From contig NC_056002.1 in NCBI RefSeq assembly GCF_018446385.1, positions 4,823,474 to 4,887,473 of the forward strand: a stretch of 64,000 nucleotides of DNA. Reading direction: 5' to 3'. Shown piece by piece: positions 1-10,343 of the stretch; position 1 is the first letter of the stretch, and each line of letters begins with the position of its first letter. Below the pieces are notes generated by a model. That model was not told the origin of the DNA and did not search any database. It saw only the letters and a program-made list of their open reading frames with translations. Both the position numbers and the translations under genes were made by a program. The stretch is from Zingiber officinale. Its lineage: Eukaryota > Streptophyta > Magnoliopsida > Zingiberales > Zingiberaceae.

Positions 1-2755
1 GGAGGTAGTTCGCGCTCCACGGCCTATCCAGCTGCCGACCGTCCTCATCCTTGAGGTAATAAGCGCCCGAACGGAGCTTTTCGATGATTTTGAAGGGACC
101 TGCCCAGCCTGAGCTTTCTCCTTTTGCTGCGCCACTGTCTTGGCTGCCCTCGCCTCGACTATAGCGTAAAACTCTTTTTGTGAGAGTGCCATCGGTATGT
201 AGCCTTCCAGCCTCGTCCATTGACTCTGCTCGGATGTAGGTGCCTTCATCGTAACATTGGACCCGGACGGACTCGACGCCGACTTCAACCGGAATGAGCG
301 CTTCGCCGCCGTACACCAGATGAAAAGGTGTGACGCCCGTTCCTTCCTTATGAGTCGTTCGGATGGCTCATAAAACGTCCGGCTCTTCATCCGGCCAACT
401 TCCTCCCAAGTGGTCGAGCCGAGCGCGAGAATCGGAGAATTTCCCGATTGGCTACTTGGATTGACCGTTGCTTTGGGGTAAGCCACGGACGTGAAGTGTT
501 GCTCGATGCCGTAGCTTTTGCACCAATCTTCTAGCACCTTCCATGTGAATTGCCGCCCATTGTCGGAAACCAATCGGCGAGGATCAGAACCTCAGATGAT
601 GTGTTGCGGATGAATTTTTGACCATATGTTCGGTGATCTGGCTGGTGGCTCGGCCTCCACCCACTTGGAAAAATAATCGACCGCCACCGGTAAAAATGGT
701 CGCCATCGGAAATGGACCCACAATATCCATTCCCCATTGATCGAACGGACATGAAACGGTTGATGCCTTCATCCCCTCTGCCGGTCGGTGGGAGAAGTTG
801 TGATACTTCTGGCACGAAAGGCACGTAGATACTGTCCGAGCGGCATCTATTTGTAAGGTCGGCCAAAAGTATCCAGCTAGCATGATCTTCTTAGCTAGTG
901 ACCGTCCGCCCGGATGCCCTCCGCACGATCCTTGATGTACTTCTTGGAGAATGTAAGCTGAGTCTTCCGAGCTAACGCATTTCAACAGCAGACGTGAGAA
1001 AGCCTTTTTGTAAAGTTGATCGCCGATGAGTGTGAACCGACCGGCTCTTCTTCTCAGCAACTGAGCTTCATTCCGGTCGGCTGATGTAGCTCCCGAGCGG
1101 AGGTACTCTATGATGGGTGTCCTCCAGTCGCTTGGAAACGTGAGGCCTTCCATCCGGTCGACGTACGCCACCAGCAGTACTTTTTCAATTGGTTGCTGAA
1201 TGGCGACCGGCGTTATAGAACTTGCTAGTTTGGCCAACTCATCGGCGGCCTGGTTCTCCGTTCGGGGGATCTTCTGAATAAGAACCTCTCGGAAAGTAGC
1301 TTTGAGTTTTTCAAAGGCCTCAGCGTAGAGTTTAAGCCGAATGCTGTTGATTTCAAAGGTGCCAGAAAGTTGCTGAGCGGCCAACTGTGAATCCGAATAA
1401 AGTGTCACCCGACCGGCTCCCACATGTCGTGCTGCCTGCAATCCGGCTATGAGGGCCTCATACTCTGCTTCATTGTTGGTAGCTTTGTAATCCATCCGGA
1501 CGGATAGGTGCATTTTTTCTTCTTGAGGTGAGAGAAGCAATATTCCAATCACACTTCCGAGCCGAGTGGAAGACCCATCCACATATATTCTCCACATAGC
1601 TTCCGGCTCAGGTCTTTGCACTTTGGTCACAAAATCAGCCAAGGATTGCACTTTGATCGCCGAGCGGGGCTGGTATTGGATGTCAAATTTACTTAGTTCT
1701 GTCGTCCACTTGATGAGTCGTCCGGACGCTTCTGGATTCAACAGTACTCTTCCTAGTGGACTGTTCGTCCGGACAATGATGGTGTGAGCCAAAAAATATG
1801 GTCGAAGGCGCCGAGCGGCTAGGACCAAAGCAAAGGCCAACTTCTCGAGCCCAGTGTAACGAGATTCGACATCTTTTAAAATGTGGCTCAGAAAATACAC
1901 CGGCTGCTCCTCGTCGCTGGACCTTACAAGTGCCGAGCCTACAGCATGCTCGGTTGAAGACAGATAAATATAAAGTGACTCACCCCCGATCGGCTTGGCT
2001 AGTATAGGTAGAGAATTAAGATATGTCTTCAATTCTTCGAATGCTCGGTCGCATTCCTCGTCCCAGTGAAATTTAGTGGCCTTGCGCAAAATTTTGAAGA
2101 AAGGGAGGCTCCGGTCGGCAGTTTTGGAGATGAATCGGGACAATACGGTTATCCGACCGGTCAAACGCTGCACTTCCCTTGTATTTCTTGGAGGCGGCAT
2201 TGTCTTGTAGAGCTTTCACCTTGCTAGGATTGGCTTCGATTCCCCGCTCGGTCACTATGTACCCCAAGAAACGCCCTCCTTTTGCTCCGAACAGGCACTT
2301 CTGGGGATTTAGCTTGACTCCATATTTGCGTAGCGTTCGGAAGGTTTCTTCCATGTCCTTGAAGAGATCGGCCGCTCGGGCAGATTTGATAAGAATGTCG
2401 TCCACATAGACTTCCAGATTCCGCCCGATCTGCTCCCTGAACACTTTGTTCATCAAGCGTTGATAGGTGGCCCCGGCATTCTTCAATCCGAACGGCATCA
2501 CATTATAGCAATAAGTGTCGTCGGCCGTCACGAAGCTGACTTTTCAAGCGGCACTTGATGATAGCCTTGGTAGGCGTCGAGCATACAAATTAATTCGCAG
2601 CCGGCCGTAGAGTCCACCAGCTGATCTATCCGGGGCAGAGGATAAAAGTCCTTGGGGCATGCTTTGTTCAAGTCCCGAAAATCAATGCAGACTCTCCACT
2701 TGCCGCCCGGCTTAGAGACTAATACTACGTTAGCCAGCCAGCTCGGGAATTGCAC
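1..2755 (-). pseudogene. pol: Tat pol: RT, RNase H, archaeal-type RNase H, integrase (broken)
   Basis: From right to left the minus strand encodes the RT fingers (VCIDFRDLNKACPKDFYPLP, 2528-2755), the catalytic YVDDIL box and LGYIVTERGIEANP (2073-2531), a retroviral-type RNase H (SALVRSSDEEQPVYFLSHIL), a second RNase H with the IYVDGSSTRLGS and NNEAEYEALIAGL motifs, an H2C2 zinc-binding domain (HQGSCGGHPGG then CLSCQKYH) and the start of the integrase core (FDQWGMDIVGPFP). The 584-2200 block is open for 538 codons. Frame shifts near 2200, 2530 and 680 and a broken integrase C-terminus (1-583) show it is dead. The extreme C-terminus, around the conserved LDRPW-like tail, is just inside the left edge. 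Confidence 0.88.
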
Positions 2756-3557
2756 CTCGCGTATATGGCGGCCTCAGTTTCTCTACTTGTCCGGATGATG
2801 GCATTACGCTCCCTTTGAAATCCCTTTTTCTGCTTCCGGGCGTCCGTCGGACATGCAACTCATCTTTGCGCTATGCTCGTGAAATTCGGGCAACTCATGT
2901 GTCGACGAGACGAAGACATCATGATTTCGCGGAGGCATTGGATCAGCTCCTCCTTCGCTTCTCCTCCGGATCGGAGGCAATAAAAGTCGTGGCCTCCGAT
3001 CGGTTGGATGAATCTGCACTTCCTCTTTTCTTCATAAATTAAAGAGGTGGCTTTGGCATGATGGTTCATTTATTCGAGGTGCCTTCCGAGCGGAGTTGGA
3101 TTCTGCTCGGACCATCTCGATGTAGCATCGCCGAGCTGCTGCTGATCTCCCGTACTCCTCCCACTTTATCCTCCACGGGAACTTGATCTTCTGGTGGAAG
3201 GTTGAGATGACCGCTCGGAATTCGGCCGGTCGTCCCAAAATGACGTTGTAGGACGAGGAGAGTCGACCACCACGAAGTTTATTGTCTGGTCCTCTGGCTC
3301 CTCTCCAGTGAGGTAGCAGTAGGATCTGTCAGGCGGTGAACCGTTACAAGTAAACCCGTGGCGGGGTTGTCATGTAAATGACTCGGCTCGATCAATTCGG
3401 CGCTTTAATGAGCGGGCGTCGTCGTAGAACACTAACTCCTTCTAAGTCCCGGGCCGAAGTGATTTCAGTCCACTTGCCGCTCTTGGTACCTGCATCATCG
3501 TGGATCTGCAGCGCCTGCTTACGGCTCGGTTGGAGTCTCCTCCTGTCGGCCCACCAA
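2756..3557 (-). pseudogene. Tat protease and PR-RT linker remnant
   Basis: This stretch links gag to RT on the minus strand. Short in-frame pieces match the linker that follows the aspartic protease in Tat elements, for example RPAEFRAVISTFHQKIKFP and RRCYIEMVRAES at 3032-3238, and the same block occurs in element 2 at 16740-17420. No uninterrupted protease frame survives: stops and small indels break it at least every 70 codons, and I cannot read an intact DTG triad. Confidence 0.6.
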
Positions 3558-4860
3558 CTATGATCTTCGCCCGGAAGTATTGCTCCTATTTTCCTCTTCG
3601 AGTGGACGGTCGGGACCGTTCTCTGGACGCTCGGCGATTCTCCTGTCTTGGAGATCGGTGCCGATCGGGCGTCTGTTGATGTCGCCTCTCGGTGCGGGTC
3701 CAGTCGGCTTCATGGGTCCTTTGTCTCCTGTCGATGGAAGGAGACCGTCGTTCGGCATTCCTGGAACAGGATTAGCCACGAAGGGAAGACTTCGACAATC
3801 CTTCGTGTTGTGCGTATCCGTCCGGTGGAAGGAGCGAACATAGGGTCCATCTCTTCTTTGGCTTGGGCGGGGCGGAGATACCTCTTGTCCTGGCGTGGGG
3901 GGATCGGATTGCTTCGGCCCTCGGTCCTCTGGGCGGCTGATGAGCGGCGTGCTGTTTCCGTTCGGCATGAGTAGGTGCCCGCTCGATTGGAGTTTCCTTT
4001 TTCCGGGCGGCTTGCGCTTCTTCCACGTTGATGTATTCGTTGGCCCGGTGTAGCATGTGATCATAATCTCGGGGCGGCTTTCGGATGAGCGACCGGAAGA
4101 AGTCCCCATCCACTAGGCCTTGTGTGAAGGCATTCATCATGGTCTCCGATGTGGCCGTTGGAATATCCATCGCCACTTTGTTGAATCGCTGGATGTAAGC
4201 TCGAAGCGATTCACGGGCTTCTTGCTTGATGGCGAACAGACTAACGCTGGTTTTTTGATATCGCCGACTGCTTGCAAAGTGGTGGAGGAAGGCCGTTCGG
4301 AAGTCTTTGAAGCTGGTGATAGATCCGTCCGGCAACCTCCGAAACCACCGTTGAGCCGATCCCGAGAGGGTGGTAAGAAAAACTCGGCATTTTACTCCAT
4401 CTGTGTATTGATGGAGCGTAGCCGTGTTATCAAACTTACCCAGATGATCATCCGGGTCTGTTGTTCCATTGTACTCGCCGATCGTCGGAGGCACGTAGTG
4501 CTTGGGCAGAGGGTCTTGTAGAATAGCCTCCAAAAATTGGCGATTGATCCGCTCGGGAGATGAGTCCGCTCGGGGGGCTTTCCTCTTTCTGTCATCTCGC
4601 CTAGGCATCTCGTCTGAAGAAGATCCTCTATCTTTTCGAGCTGGTACGGCTTCAGGAGTGCGAAATAAGGCCCGGTGGAATGCGACGGTGGCTGGAGGTG
4701 CTTCCGCTCGGCCACCCGATGCAGACGTTGCTTGTTGCTCCGGCCGTTCGGCTGCTGCTTTCTGTTTTAGCTCCACAAGTTTGGCGGCCCTTATCTCGAC
4801 CAGAGCGTTGAGTTCTTCTGTCGAAAGCGTCACCGTGTGTTGTCGTCCAGCCTCGTCCAT
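3558..4860 (-). pseudogene. gag: Tat gag polyprotein (one frameshift)
   Basis: Capsid-type gag of a Tat element. The start MDEAGRQHTV (4860) is 26 bp downstream of the PBS. A long charged N-terminus is followed by the retrotransposon gag core, with the motifs HYVPPTIGEYNGTTDPDDHL, SGSAQRWFRRLP and AYIQRFNKVAMDIP, then the NEYINVEEAQAARKK segment. The 3772-4860 frame is open for 362 codons; the remaining C-terminal part (FHRTDTHNTKDCRSLPF) continues in another frame at 3558-4109, so one small indel near 3900 separates them. The His/Cys cluster there resembles the degenerate zinc knuckle of Tat gags. The same protein, more decayed, is seen in element 2. Confidence 0.85.
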
Positions 4861-4885
4861 TGTTCCCGTTCGGATGCAGGTGCGT

Positions 4886-4902
4886 TCCCACAGACGGCGC
4901 CA
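4886..4902 (-). other. Primer binding site, Tat element 1
   Basis: Three bases inside the 5' LTR the minus strand reads TGGCGCCGTCTGTGGGA. The first nine bases are complementary to the 3' end of plant tRNA-Asp as I remember it (…ACGGCG-CCA); the match weakens after that, so the primer assignment is tentative. The equivalent site of element 2 (about 18831-18843) has lost the TGG end. Confidence 0.7.
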
Positions 4903-4905
4903 ATT

Positions 4906-5618
4906 TGATCCTGTCCGAACCAGGAGTCAACGGACGCTGGGGATGTGGCGCTCTCTGCTGGATCCTCGAATGCTCCGGCGAACCTGCACAGAAGTCGGGC
5001 CGGAGAGATCCCGGCGACGACCCTCCGACGTTCAAGTCAGGCAAGGGAATAGGCGAAGAAGGTGGCTGCAGGATGAAGACTCGCGTACCTTCGGTTGAAG
5101 AAGTGGAGGCCTTATATAGACCTATCGAAGGAGCCTGGGCACACCAATCGAAGCAATCACCTGCTTTCGACCATGCCCAGGTGTGGGCCTGTCAGAAGGG
5201 CATCTATAAGACCATACTGTTGATACAATCACCTGCTCTCGACCATGCCTAGGTGTGGGCCTGTCAGAAGGGCATCCATAAGGCCATACCACTACTGTAT
5301 CAACCTTTCCGTGACGTGATGGTGGGGCCTTTAATAGTGCCATCTTGCGTACAGTCTAATCATCATGCCTTTGCTGACATACCATATCCCGAGCCGAGCG
5401 AATAGGCCGCTCGGCTAACCACTGTTCCCTTGCCACGATTCCGGCCAAGCGGACACCTCCGTTCGGCCATTCTGTCCTCGGCCGAGCGGACACCTCCGCT
5501 CAGCCACTCGGCTCCGGTTCTCCTTTGGCGTCGGAAACCCAAACCTTTGGCTGGGTAATCTCGGGTTCCGCTCGGACGGGACCCCATCTGTGGGTCTCCC
5601 ATTCTTACCGTCGGATCA
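4906..5618 (-). repeat. 5' LTR of Tat element 1
   Basis: 713-bp LTR bounded by the inverted hexamers TGATCC (4906) and GGATCA (5613-5618). It aligns over its whole length with 9037-9739 and 18844-19550. It has a minus-strand TATA box (TCTATATAAG, 5111-5120) and GC-rich interrupted palindromes of the CCGAGCGG/CCGCTCGG type in the U3 part (5395-5510). It is followed on the left by a 3-bp spacer and the PBS. Confidence 0.88.
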
Positions 5619-5678
5619 AGTACCTAACATATGATAGGTACACCATCTTCGGGGGGCTTCTTGTGGCATATCCACATG

Positions 5679-5864
5679 CTAGACTTCTTGAGGTCTTCGC
5701 TCAGACTGACGGTATGGAGGGGGAGCTCCACGAGGCCCCCTTGGCGGATGAACAAGAGCTACAGCTCCATCGTGAACTGTGGTTGAGACAGACATCACAT
5801 TTTCCTTCTTGCGAGTTGCTTGAGCTTCTTCGACATTAATAAATTCAGTACCTCGCTCAATCAA
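5679..5864 (-). pseudogene. Isolated Tat gag fragment
   Basis: About 60 codons on the minus strand read FINVEEAQATRKKE… and HPPRGPRG, matching the C-terminal part of the Tat gag (NEYINVEEAQAARKK and QPPRGPR in element 1), but divergent enough to be another family. It lies between the LTR of element 1 and the Tekay integrase fragment, so it is the stump of a third, older Tat insertion. Confidence 0.6.
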
Positions 5865-5877
5865 TAAATCAAAATAG

Positions 5878-6860
5878 TCGATAGATTGACTAAATCAACC
5901 CACTTCTTAGCTATCAGGATATCCTACTCCATGGAGCAACTAGCTCAGTTGTATCTTAAGGAGATTGTCAGACTGCATGGAGTCCCACGAACCATTATTT
6001 CAGACAGAGACAGTAGGTTCACATCACACTTCTGGGAGTGTGTAAAGTCAGCGTTGGGCACTAAGTTAAAGTTTAACACAGCTTTCCATCCTCAGACAGA
6101 TGGTCAAACGGAGCGCATAAATCAGGTACTCGAAGATATGCTCCAAGCATATGCCCTAGACTTCAAGGGAAGTTAGTGCAAATATCTGAGTTTAGCAGAA
6201 TTTGCATACAACAATAGCTATCAGGCCACCATCAGCATGGCACCCTACGAGGCTCTCTACGGGCGGAGGTGTAGATCTCCAATCTGCTGGTATGAAAGTG
6301 GTGAGCAGAAGAAACTAGAACCTCAGACAGATCTAGTAGCAGATACCACAGCAGCTATACAGCAGATCCGCCAGAGGATAGAGACAGCTCAGAGCCGCTA
6401 GAAAAGCTATACTGATACACGGCGCAGACCCTTAGAGTTCTCAGTTGGGGATACAGTGTTTCTCAGAGTGGCTCCCATGAAGGGAGTGATGCGTTTTGGG
6501 AAGAAGGGCAAATTAAGTCCCAGATATGTGGGACCATACCTTATCATCAGAAGAGTTGGCAAGGTAGCATATGAGCTAGAACTACCCCAGGAGATGTCAG
6601 CTATCCATAATGTATTTCATGTCTATATGCTGAAGAAGCATATCCCAGATGCCACCCAGGTGATTGAGCCCCAGTCGGTACAAGTCCGCGAAGACCTCAG
6701 CTATGACAGTCGGCCTATTCAGATAATAGACCGAGCAGTTAAGAAATTACGGAACAAGGAAGTACCATTAGTAAAAGTCATCTGGCAAAGTCACACAGCA
6801 GAAGAGGCAACTTGGGAGAAAGAAGCTAGTATGAGACAGAAGTACCCAGAGTTATTCTAA
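5878..6860 (+). pseudogene. pol: Tekay pol C-terminus: integrase core and chromodomain
   Basis: A single frame runs from VDRLTKSTHFLAI (5878) to the TAA at 6858-6860. It includes the integrase core motif ISDRDSRFTSHFWE, the DDE glutamate region HPQTDGQTERINQVLEDML, the APYEALYGRRCRSP block, the GPY/F-type segment (KLSPRYVGPYLIIRRVGKVAYELELP) and the chromodomain-like tail. Only two in-frame stops interrupt it: a TAG replacing the Trp after DFKGS (6174-6176) and a TAG after AQSR (about 6399) where relatives have Gln. Both look like C-to-T or G-to-A transitions. The N-terminal two thirds of the polyprotein is missing. Confidence 0.88.
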
Positions 6861-6895
6861 GTTCGAGGACGAACTTTTTATAAGGTATGGGGGAT

Positions 6896-9036
6896 TGTAA
6901 CGCCCAAAAATTTCCAAATAAATTATTAGAAATATTCTACTATTTTCATGAAATTTTAGGATATTTTTATAGAATTTTTAGAGTAGCGGAAGTAACAAAA
7001 ATAAATAGAAACCAGAAAATAGCCTAAGCCGGAATTGAACCCGAAACCTATGGGACTCTACATCTTATAGATCACTCTAGTAACTAGGAGGCCCCAGCAG
7101 GGGTGTGCTGAAAGAAGAGGGAAACCATTATATTTATATTTAAGTTGGCCGAATAAACCACTTAATATAAATAAGAAAATTATTAAGTGGGGAATTGTTT
7201 TTAACGCAACTTTCTCTCCTCAAACCCTTACACGCCGCCCCCTTTCCCTTCTCTTCTTCTCTCGGCGCACCAAGCCAAAGGGGCTAGGGTTCCATCCCAA
7301 GGGCTATAGGAGCACTTTCCGGCGACAACTCTGGTACGAGGACGCTCCCCTCCGTGAGAAGAACACATAGACGTAGGAGGATCGTCGAGAAGATCGTCTT
7401 TCTGGAAAACCTAGCGATCAGATCGTAAGGAAAACTAGCGCAGGATGTAAGAAACCCCTCACCTGCAGTATAAGTAGCTCTTCGTATGTTTTTATGCATT
7501 AGTTTAGTCGTATGCAGATTTTTAGTATGTAGGGTGTGTTCTAGTGCACACCAAGTGTTTGATGAAATGTTTAGCTCAGTAAAATGTTACAGTAGACATT
7601 TTAATAACTCAGTAAATGCAGTAGGAGCATTTAAAATAGCATATTTGGTCTTACTTCAGCTTATATCTACGGTCCAATGGGTGGGCTCCCACAGTCGCCT
7701 CTAGGTTCAGATAACCTAGCTCTAGGTTCAGATAACCTAGAAATAGCAAGATAAAATAATTCAGTTATAAAACAGTATTTTACCTTTATCAGTGGCACTG
7801 TACTGGACTTCAGTGTCCTTGGATTGGGCTCCCATAGTCGTCCCTAGGTTTAGATAACCTAGTAAACCCTACTAGATTCGGGATTTGCTATCTCGGGTCT
7901 AGTTAGGGATGCGCGCATAGCAAGTACAGTTGTCGGGCCCATCAGCAGCATGATTAGTATTTTCACCTATTTATGATAAATAGTTTTTCAAAGCTCCACA
8001 ATTTAGTTATGTGATTACAGTTCAGAATTTGTATCAGCTTAGCATTAGTTTAGTTAGCTATTGTATCAGTTTAGTTCTATCTTGTTGATACTAGGAGATA
8101 TTGGCATGATTAGCTTTGATTTCTATGTTTTGTATGATAGTATGTCATGTCATGCTTTAACATGTTCAGTATATATTTCAAATAGCATGTTTTAAAAGCA
8201 TAAATTACATCGTATGTATGTTTTGTGAGGTAGATGGTTTCTTACTAAGCTCCCAACCTTACAGATACTCCTTTTCCTTATACTGCAGATAAAGGTAAAG
8301 GAAAGATGGATTAGCGGAGGCTGGAGGACAATGCAATGAAGATGTGTGTGGATGGGAACTTGGAATAAAGATCTTTGGAGAAACTGGCAACTTAAGACCT
8401 TAGTATTTCTTGTAGTGTTACGTTTCTGCACTTTTAGTTAATAAGTGTCTTGAATTGAAATGGTTATGCTTAGATTACTGATTGTCATGATCTTAGTTAG
8501 CTAGCCATGAGTAATGATAGGTCTAGTAGTTTTGTTTTTGCTTATAGAGTTGATATATGTGATTGGAGCACAAAACAGTGCTGAAATTAGACTTCTGATA
8601 CGAAATCAGAAACCTCAATCGATCAGCCGATCGATTGGAGGCTCCTCAATCGATCAGCTAATCGATTGGGCAGCTTGTTCCGCGAACAGTAAGCTTCTGA
8701 ATCGACCAGCCGATCGATCGGACTAAGTTCAATCGATCAGCCGATCGATCGGAGCTATTGTCGCGAACAGTAAGCTTCTTAATCGATCAATCGATCGATC
8801 GGGGAATTAGCCCTCGCAAACAGAGAGCTTTGGAATAGATCACTGGATCGATTGGCGAGCCTGGATCGATCAACCGATCGATCCAGAATTTACCCTGTGC
8901 ACAGTAGCGAGTCGGATCGATCAGTGGATCGATCCAATAGCTTTCAATCGATTGAGTTCGATCCCAATCGATTGGGAAGCTGGGTTTCGACCAAGAAACC
9001 TTGTAGTTCAGTTCCTTGACCATAAGGGATGTAAGA
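6896..9036 (+). repeat. Tekay 3' LTR, left part
   Basis: Starts TGTAACGCCCAAAA directly after the purine tract GTATGGGGGAT (6885-6895). It contains no open frame that I recognise. The right-hand remainder, ending TTACA, is at 19556-19778. The last 360 bp (8617-8976) are packed with ATCGATC-type interrupted palindromes. Confidence 0.85.
8617..8976. repeat. Cluster of interrupted palindromes in Tekay LTR
   Basis: At least eight stem-loop-like units in 360 bp, for example AATCGATC-agcc-GATCGATT, ATCGATC-aacc-GATCGAT and GGATCGATC-agt-GGATCGATCC. Spacing is irregular (about 30 to 55 bp), separated by divergent filler such as GCGAACAGTAAGCTTC, which itself recurs twice. Stems change in sequence between units but stay paired. 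Confidence 0.8.
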
Positions 9037-9739
9037 TGATCATGTTCGAACCAAGGGTCAACGAACGCTGGGGATGTGGCGCTCCTTGCTGGGTCCTCGA
9101 GGGCTCCGGTGAACCTGCAGCAAAACCGAGCCGGGAGGGGTGTCCCGGCGACGGCCCTCCGACGCTCAAGTCAGGCGAGGAATAACAAGAAGGTGGTCTC
9201 CAGATCCAGATTTTTCATACCTCTGGTGAAGAAATGGAGGCCTTATATAGACCTCCCGAAGAAGCCTGGGCGCACCAATCAAAGTAACCACCTGCCTTTG
9301 ACCATGCCCAGGTATGGGTCTGTCAGAAGGGTCATGCCCAGATATGGATATGTCAGGAAGATGTCCATGAGGCCATACTGCTACTGCATCAACCTTTCCA
9401 TGATGTGACGGGAAGGTCCTCCATCGTGCGATCTTGTGTACGGCCTAATCATCAGACATGCTTTAGCTGATATCCCATATCCCGAGCATAGGCCGCTCGG
9501 CCCTTTGTACCCTCGCCCTTATCTTGGCGCGGACGACCCGCTCGGCCCTTCGGTTCCAGTCGAGCGGCATCCCGCTCGGCCCTTCGATCCTCCCGCCTTG
9601 GCGTCGGAAACCCAAACCCTTGGATGGGTTATGTCTAGCTCCGCTCGGACTTACTCAGCTGCTCGGCGTGGCCATTAACATCTCGGGTTCCCTCAGTCGA
9701 GACCCCTTAAATGGGTCCCCCATTCTTACTGCCGGATCA
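9037..9739 (-). repeat. 3' LTR of Tat element 2
   Basis: 703 bp, from TGATCA (9037) to GGATCA (9739), homologous to the LTR of element 1 and to 18844-19550. It contains the minus-strand TATA box (CTATATAAGG, 9240-9250). On its upstream side (right) it is preceded by the purine tract of the element. Confidence 0.88.
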
Positions 9740-9757
9740 CTTGCCTTCCCTTCAAGT
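9740..9757 (-). other. Polypurine tract of Tat element 2
   Basis: The minus strand reads ACTTGAAGGGAAGGCAAG immediately before the LTR start TGATCC. The same ACTTGAAGGGAGG signal precedes the 3' LTR of Tat element 3 at 38673-38691 on the plus strand. Confidence 0.75.
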
Positions 9758-10098
9758 CTAGTCGGGCGGTCGCCGCCTTTCCGTAGCTTATAATATCCTG
9801 GCCATTCGGCCCTTCGCCAAACTCAGTAGTTCGGCTCTTCATTTCGGTTGTCTTGTCGCTTAATGTGGATATTTGCTTGTCTAAATCTTCTCGAAAATCA
9901 TGCAAATCCTCTCCATTAAGTCGGAGCATGCGCGGTATGGGCGCATTAATTGCACTCGGTGACAGGGCGCCACGTGTCGACCATTGTGTGACGGCGGCGT
10001 CACTCACGATGGGACGCCCCCGTTTGAAATGGACGGCCCGAGGGCGTCCTCGTTTCTCGTGACCTAGATCGGACGGCGGAGGCTGGCCGTCCTCGGCC

Positions 10099-10105
10099 GT
10101 ATAAA
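10099..10105 (+). promoter_or_regulatory. Putative TATA box of the Tat antisense gene
   Basis: TATAAAG on the plus strand, 245 bp upstream of the antisense-gene ATG. A CACGTG-containing element lies further upstream at about 9970. Element 3 has TATAAAG in the equivalent place (38240-38246, minus strand, 285 bp from its ATG) and also a CACGTG upstream, so the arrangement is conserved between two diverged copies. Confidence 0.55.
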
Positions 10106-10343
10106 GCCTCCTTCCCTTTTTTGGCCGCATATTAGCTCGCGCGTTGCCTTCTGCCTCGTTCTGTTGCTGCGGTCTCCGGCGATCTAGTGTCTGTTTTTAG
10201 GCGGCGATCATCTCATCGGTGATTCTTTCCACCCGTTTCCTTCCCAGTGAGTCTTCTTCCTTCACTTACTAGATCTTCTCTGCTCATTTCGCCCCTTTCG
10301 TTTCCCTTCCTTCGATTTCTTGCCATTCTTTCGCTTCTCCGAG

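Larger units (their letters stand above)
1..5618 (-). mobile_element. Ty3/gypsy Tat-lineage (Retand-like) retrotransposon 1, 3' end outside window
   Basis: Minus-strand LTR element read from right to left: 5' LTR (4906-5618), PBS, gag, protease, reverse transcriptase, RNase H, a second RNase H of the archaeal type, and integrase running off the left edge. The two consecutive RNase H domains are the hallmark of the Tat/Retand/Ogre branch of Ty3/gypsy. The 3' LTR and the antisense-ORF region seen in the two other Tat elements of this window would lie left of position 1. Reading frames carry several indels, so this copy is not coding-competent, but the gag N-terminal block and the RT/RNase H block are long and well preserved. 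The 5 bp to the right of the LTR is AGTAC, the candidate target-site duplication; its partner is outside the window. Confidence 0.9.

Noticed and set aside
7024-7110. tRNA-like segment with GGAATTGAACCCG in the Tekay LTR
   Set aside because: Only a loose B-box-like stretch; no acceptor stem, anticodon arm or terminator, and it lies within LTR sequence.
9037-9739. Solo LTR
   Set aside because: Its immediate flanks do not match each other, whereas TAAGA pairs with the far end at 19551 and a purine tract adjoins it; it is the 3' LTR of element 2.
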